Below, in pieces: positions 13,424 through 16,781 of a DNA stretch of 16,781 bases (its first letter is position 1; every line of letters begins with the position of its first letter). Source of the DNA: Microbacterium sp. (GTDB taxonomy: Bacteria; Actinomycetota; Actinomycetes; Actinomycetales; Microbacteriaceae). The notes below the pieces were generated by a model. The model did not search any database. It worked only from the letters and a program-made list of their open reading frames with translations, and was not told the origin of the DNA. The stretch is taken from contig DQHP01000052.1 of assembly GCA_003524435.1 (NCBI GenBank), positions 1-16,781 of the forward strand, in the 5' to 3' direction. Both the position numbers and the translations under genes were made by a program.

Positions 13424-15975
13424 TTGATGGTCACAGTGGCAGACTTATTTGCCGCTGAGCCCCCATCTGGTGACGTGCTCTTCGCCTTCGCGTCTGGTTT
13501 GGAACACGATCCGTGTAGCGAGACATTCGAGAAGCCCGCAGAACGTAGCGCATCGACGGCCTCATTGAGCTCCAGCCCTGCAACGTCTGGCACGGTGCTG
13601 CCCTGCCCGTTGCTCGGCGAGATCGTCACGGTGGTGCCCCCGGCGACTTGCCCGGCGCCCGGGTTCTGCTCCGCAACGAGACCGGCGGCAAGGTCACTAT
13701 CGACCGGGCTGCCCTCAGTCACCGAGAATCCGGCGTCCTTCAGCGTGTTGGTTGCCTCTTCAATGGACATACCCACGACGCTCGGAAGATCCTTGACCAC
13801 CCGGCGGGTGAGGTTCTGATCCGGCGGCGGGAACTGATCGCCGCCGCCGAGCGCCTGGTTCGCTGCGCGTTGCATGTCTCGACCGATGTAATAACGTGCG
13901 TCCTGCATGCGGATGCCGTCGTAATAGCTGCGGTAGATCGTCTCGGTGCCCTTGGAACGGCCCACCCATACAGCTGTGGTGGCCTTCGTGCTGGACTCGA
14001 TCATCATCGTCGACCACAGCTCGTGCGATCCCGTCTTGCCGATCAACGGGGTTCCATCACTGGTGTTCGCTCGTGAACCTGTACCGCCGCGCTGCATGAC
14101 GCCCTGCAAAGCGTATGCCGTTGTCGCAGCGACCTCTGGCGTGATCACCTGCGTGCACGAGGAGGCCGGCAACGGCAACTCTTGGCCATCCTGGTCAACG
14201 ATCTTGTCAATCGCGCGAGGGGTGCAGTAGACACCCTTGTTGGCCACGGTTGCATAAGCGCCAGCCATTGCAAGGGGTGAGATGTTCTTCGAACCAAGTA
14301 CGTCGTACGGCACGTTCTGATCGGTGGTCTTGCCACCGTTGGCGAGCGTCACACCCATCCGGTCGGCGACCGCGTTGATCTCGCACAGGTCGAGCTCTTC
14401 CGCCATGGCCAAAAAGCCTGAGTTCAGCGAGTCTCTCGTGAACCGCATCGGCGTGGCGGTGTAACCGGCGTTGTTTCCGAAGTTTCCGATCTTCGTGTCA
14501 CCGAAATACACCGGGCTGTCGCCGCAGGACATGTCTTTGAACAGCCGGTTGCGGCCATTGACCACCTCGTTGACCGAGTGGCCCTGCTCAAGCCAATCGA
14601 TCAGGGTGAAGATCTTGTATGTTGACCCGACCTGGAAGCCGTTTGACCCACCGTGCGCCATGTTGGACGCATAGATGATGGACGAGATGGCCTTGTCCTC
14701 TGTGGGAGTTTCACGGAACGTCGTGTTCTGGGTCATCGCCATGACGCGGCCACTGCTCGGCTCAACAGTGACTCCGGCGCCGCCGAGGTTCTGATCGTCG
14801 AGGTTCGCGGGAACACGTGCGCGCATCGCCTCGACGGCGGGATTCTGGATGCGCAGATCAAGCGAGGTGTAAATCTGCAGGCCATCGCGCTGCAGCGCCT
14901 TCGTGCGCTCCTGGGGAGTATCGCCGAACGCGGGATCGCTGAGCACGACTGTCTTTACATACTGGCAGAAGTAGGCGTTGTCGCCGGCGGCCGCACATCC
15001 TTGGGCAGGCGGGTTGATCGCCGGCTGAATCGGAGTCTCATGCGCCTCGTCATACTGCGCCTGGGTGATCTTGCCGTCATCGAGCATGCGGTAAAGCACA
15101 TAGTTGCGACGCTTTAGCGCACGCGAGTAGCCGTCCTCTTCGCCGTTGATTGCGTTGCCGTCCTCGTCGGCGCCGGTGCCGCCCTTGCGGTCGATGCGGT
15201 ACGAGTTCGGGTTCTGTACGATGCCGGCGAGCGTCGCCGCCTGCGTGACGTTGAGCTTTGCTGCTGTGGTGTTGAAGTAGTAGTTCGCTGCGGCTTCGAT
15301 GCCGTACACGGTGCCGCCGAAGCTGGCGATGTTCAGATAGCCGAGCAGAATCTCGTTCTTCGAGTAGTCCTTCTCGATCTGGATGGCGTAACGCATCTCT
15401 TGGAGCTTGCGCTCGATGCCGTCGCTGCCGGTGGCCTCGGTGGCATCCTTCCAGCACTGCGCGATCTTGTCGTCGTAATCTTCCGCACCGGGAAGCACGC
15501 CCTGCTCGCACTGCTGTACGAGAACGTTTTTCACATACTGCTGGCTGACCGTCGACGCGCCTCGAGACGATGTGCCCTGCAGATTGTCGATAAGCGCTTT
15601 AGTCGTGGCTCCGATGTTCACGCCGCCATGCTCGTAAAAGCCCTTGTCTTCACTCGAGAGGATCGCGTCGTACATGACGGGCGCGATCTGATTGAAGTCG
15701 ACCTGTGTGCGGTTCTGATCGAAGAACGACGCCATTTTGACGGGCTTGCCATCAGTGCCGATCGCATAGAACGTGCTCGGCTCCATGGGCGCGTCTGGCT
15801 TCAGGTACGACGGTAAGTTCTCGAACAGGCTGAGCGCCTGCGAGCCAGCCGCACCAGCAACGGCGAGAGCGGGGGTCACAGTTGCGGTCACCAGGACCCC
15901 GGCGATAGCGCTGAGCCCGACGAGTCCGAGGAGACCGCCGAGCACGCCTTTCACCGTGCGATTCTTCTGAGGCAT
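13414..15975 (-). CDS. ponA: Class A penicillin-binding protein (bifunctional transglycosylase/transpeptidase) with two PASTA domains
   Basis: An 853-residue peptidoglycan synthase that polymerises glycan strands and cross-links stem peptides outside the membrane. Domains in order are a short cytoplasmic tail; one membrane anchor (about 10-40); the glycosyltransferase family 51 domain with catalytic E109 in SSEDKGFYEHGGV and RGASTVSQQYVKN; the transpeptidase with nucleophile S451 in STYK, SLN at 516-518, and KTG at 647-649; and two PASTA domains (about 725-788 and 793-853). Ten cysteines fall in pairs (156/174, 327/337, 484/531, 584/607, 824/852), consistent with extracytoplasmic disulfides. 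The ATG has no ribosome binding site and follows a -10-like TACGAT by seven bases, so the mRNA may be leaderless. The metallophosphoesterase gene overlaps its stop. It resembles the PonA2 group of actinobacteria. Confidence 0.96.
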   Translation of the reverse strand: MPQKNRTVKGVLGGLLGLVGLSAIAGVLVTATVTPALAVAGAAGSQALSLFENLPSYLKPDAPMEPSTFYAIGTDGKPVKMASFFDQNRTQVDFNQIAPVMYDAILSSEDKGFYEHGGVNIGATTKALIDNLQGTSSRGASTVSQQYVKNVLVQQCEQGVLPGAEDYDDKIAQCWKDATEATGSDGIERKLQEMRYAIQIEKDYSKNEILLGYLNIASFGGTVYGIEAAANYYFNTTAAKLNVTQAATLAGIVQNPNSYRIDRKGGTGADEDGNAINGEEDGYSRALKRRNYVLYRMLDDGKITQAQYDEAHETPIQPAINPPAQGCAAAGDNAYFCQYVKTVVLSDPAFGDTPQERTKALQRDGLQIYTSLDLRIQNPAVEAMRARVPANLDDQNLGGAGVTVEPSSGRVMAMTQNTTFRETPTEDKAISSIIYASNMAHGGSNGFQVGSTYKIFTLIDWLEQGHSVNEVVNGRNRLFKDMSCGDSPVYFGDTKIGNFGNNAGYTATPMRFTRDSLNSGFLAMAEELDLCEINAVADRMGVTLANGGKTTDQNVPYDVLGSKNISPLAMAGAYATVANKGVYCTPRAIDKIVDQDGQELPLPASSCTQVITPEVAATTAYALQGVMQRGGTGSRANTSDGTPLIGKTGSHELWSTMMIESSTKATTAVWVGRSKGTETIYRSYYDGIRMQDARYYIGRDMQRAANQALGGGDQFPPPDQNLTRRVVKDLPSVVGMSIEEATNTLKDAGFSVTEGSPVDSDLAAGLVAEQNPGAGQVAGGTTVTISPSNGQGSTVPDVAGLELNEAVDALRSAGFSNVSLHGSCSKPDAKAKSTSPDGGSAANKSATVTIKCA

Positions 15976-15982
15976 ACGCTAG

Positions 15983-15988
15983 ATCGTA
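15983..15988 (-). promoter_or_regulatory. Putative -10 box of the PBP gene, leaderless
   Basis: On the minus strand TACGAT lies seven bases before the PBP ATG, and no ribosome binding site is seen in between. Transcription would begin at or next to the A of the start codon. A possible -35 (TTGTAT, 16008-16003) gives a spacer of only 14 bases, so it is weak. Confidence 0.45.
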
Positions 15989-16055
15989 GGGGAGTTCCCT
16001 GAATACAACCTTTGACGCGCGGCGCGGCCGTGCGTCACGAGAACGCAGGAGTGCC

Positions 16056-16280
16056 ATGACCACCTGGGAGTATCTGACCACCCCGTTGCTGATCCACAAC
16101 ACCGCAGCCATCCTCAACAACTGGGGCAAGCAAGGCTGGGAACTCGTTCAGGTGATCACCGGACCTGAGGGAGGCCTTGTCGCCTACTTCAAACGGCCCA
16201 CCTCAGCAGACGGTTCGAACAGCGCTGGGCTCGCCGCGGCAGAGCAGGCAGCACGGCAGTTCGATGGGGGAGCGGCATGA
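16056..16280 (+). CDS. Small DUF4177-like protein
   Basis: A 74-residue soluble protein. The N-terminal 50 residues (MTTWEYLTTPL, NNWGKQGWELVQV, LVAYFKRP) show the DUF4177 pattern of a WEY start, a central GWELV core and a final aromatic strand. The C-terminal tail is Ala-rich and probably disordered. Function unknown. The ATG has AGGAG at 16047-16051, four bases upstream. Its stop overlaps the ATG of the RidA-family gene by four bases (ATGA), so the two are made together. In Mycobacterium the homologous pair lies near ponA2, as I recall, so the neighbourhood is conserved. Confidence 0.82.
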   Translation: MTTWEYLTTPLLIHNTAAILNNWGKQGWELVQVITGPEGGLVAYFKRPTSADGSNSAGLAAAEQAARQFDGGAA

Positions 16281-16735
16281 GCGTTGCTACCCGGCTGAGC
16301 GAACTCGGCATCGAACTTCCTGATGTCGCAGCGCCCGTCGCAGCCTACGTCCCTGCCATCGTGCACGGTGACCTTGTCTACACTTCTGGCCAGCTGCCGT
16401 TTGTCGCGGGAACGTTGCCCGCGACCGGCAAAGTGGGGGCAGATGTCGCTGCTGATGATGCCAAGGGCTACGCCCGCACATGCGCGCTGAATGCCCTCGC
16501 TGCGGCGGCGGCTGCCGCAGGCGGAGTTGAGAAGATCGGCGGAGTGCTGCGTGTGGGCGGCTTCGTTGCATCCGATCCTGGATTTAGTGGCCAGCCCGGC
16601 GTTATCAACGGCGCCAGTGAGATCCTGGGCGAGATCTTCGGGGACTCTGGCGCGCATGCCCGAGCCGCCGTCGGCGTCGCTGTGCTTCCCCTCGACAGCC
16701 CCGTCGAGGTCGAGGTGACCTTCATCCTGGCCTGA
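16277..16735 (+). CDS. RidA (YjgF/YER057c/UK114) family protein
   Basis: A 152-residue protein of the RidA family, whose founding members hydrolyse reactive enamine/imine intermediates of amino acid metabolism. Visible family features include VYTSGQLPF (about 34-42), ALNALAAAAAAAGG and the C-terminal HARAAVGVAVLPLDSPVEVEV, where R129 corresponds to the catalytic arginine of RidA and E144/E146 to the EIE motif. The protein belongs to the longer group of about 150 residues rather than the 128-residue E. coli form, so enamine deaminase activity is likely but not certain. The ATG overlaps the DUF4177 stop. No partner is visible downstream because the window ends 46 bases later. Confidence 0.92.
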   Translation: MSVATRLSELGIELPDVAAPVAAYVPAIVHGDLVYTSGQLPFVAGTLPATGKVGADVAADDAKGYARTCALNALAAAAAAAGGVEKIGGVLRVGGFVASDPGFSGQPGVINGASEILGEIFGDSGAHARAAVGVAVLPLDSPVEVEVTFILA

Positions 16736-16781
16736 GCGTTCGTCTTCGCGCGTCGCGCTTGCGCTGCGTGCGCGTCGCGTG
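16736..16781. other. Low-complexity end of window
   Basis: This GC-rich tail is built of repeated CGCGTCGCG/TGCGC words. No gene, promoter or clear hairpin can be supported from the visible bases. Confidence 0.5.

Noticed and set aside
16736..16781. Possible tandem repeat or start of a further gene
   Set aside because: Too short, and low-complexity GC-rich sequence only; nothing can be supported.

Overview
The window is chromosomal DNA from a high-GC Gram-positive bacterium (Actinomycetota), most likely Microbacteriaceae and perhaps Microbacterium. The grounds are high GC with GC-rich third codon positions, GTG and TTG starts, apparently leaderless genes, actinobacterial versions of LysC, LldD and a PASTA-bearing class A penicillin-binding protein, and familiar actinobacterial gene order (dnaX-recR-lysC-asd; class A PBP, metallophosphoesterase, DUF4177 and RidA). 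Taxonomy is inferred from these traits; no 16S gene is present.

Layout. Positions 1-757 hold the 3' end of dnaX and recR, overlapping by one base. Positions 758-4190 hold a block separating recR from lysC: an EamA transporter, a convergent DUF2871 membrane protein, and a NarL-type histidine kinase/response regulator pair divergent from DUF2871. Positions 4200-7208 hold lysC (aspartokinase, with an internal start for a beta chain), a GNAT acetyltransferase and asd, the first two steps of aspartate-family amino acid synthesis. Positions 7283-9418 hold mqo (malate:quinone oxidoreductase) and tdk (thymidine kinase). Positions 9440-11481 hold an L-lactate utilisation unit: a FadR/LldR-type repressor behind two near-identical palindromic operators, then the FMN-dependent dehydrogenase lldD. 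Positions 11506-15975 are on the minus strand: a class A PBP with two PASTA domains, a membrane-anchored metallophosphoesterase overlapping it, tRNA-Pro(CGG) with its terminator, and a HAD hydrolase. Positions 16056-16735 hold a DUF4177 protein and a RidA-family protein, divergent from the PBP.

Functionally this is mostly housekeeping: DNA repair, amino acid synthesis, respiratory oxidation of malate and lactate, nucleotide salvage and cell wall synthesis. I see no phage, transposon, CRISPR or defence genes, and no convincing new multi-gene system. The points worth a second look are small: a strongly over-represented GGATGC/GCATCC word, the paired LldR-type operators with one overlapping the ribosome binding site, a recurring TAGACT -10 element with leaderless starts, paired cysteines throughout the PBP, short repeats at gene ends, and the genes inserted between recR, lysC and asd. 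No gene-free stretch exceeds 300 bases.
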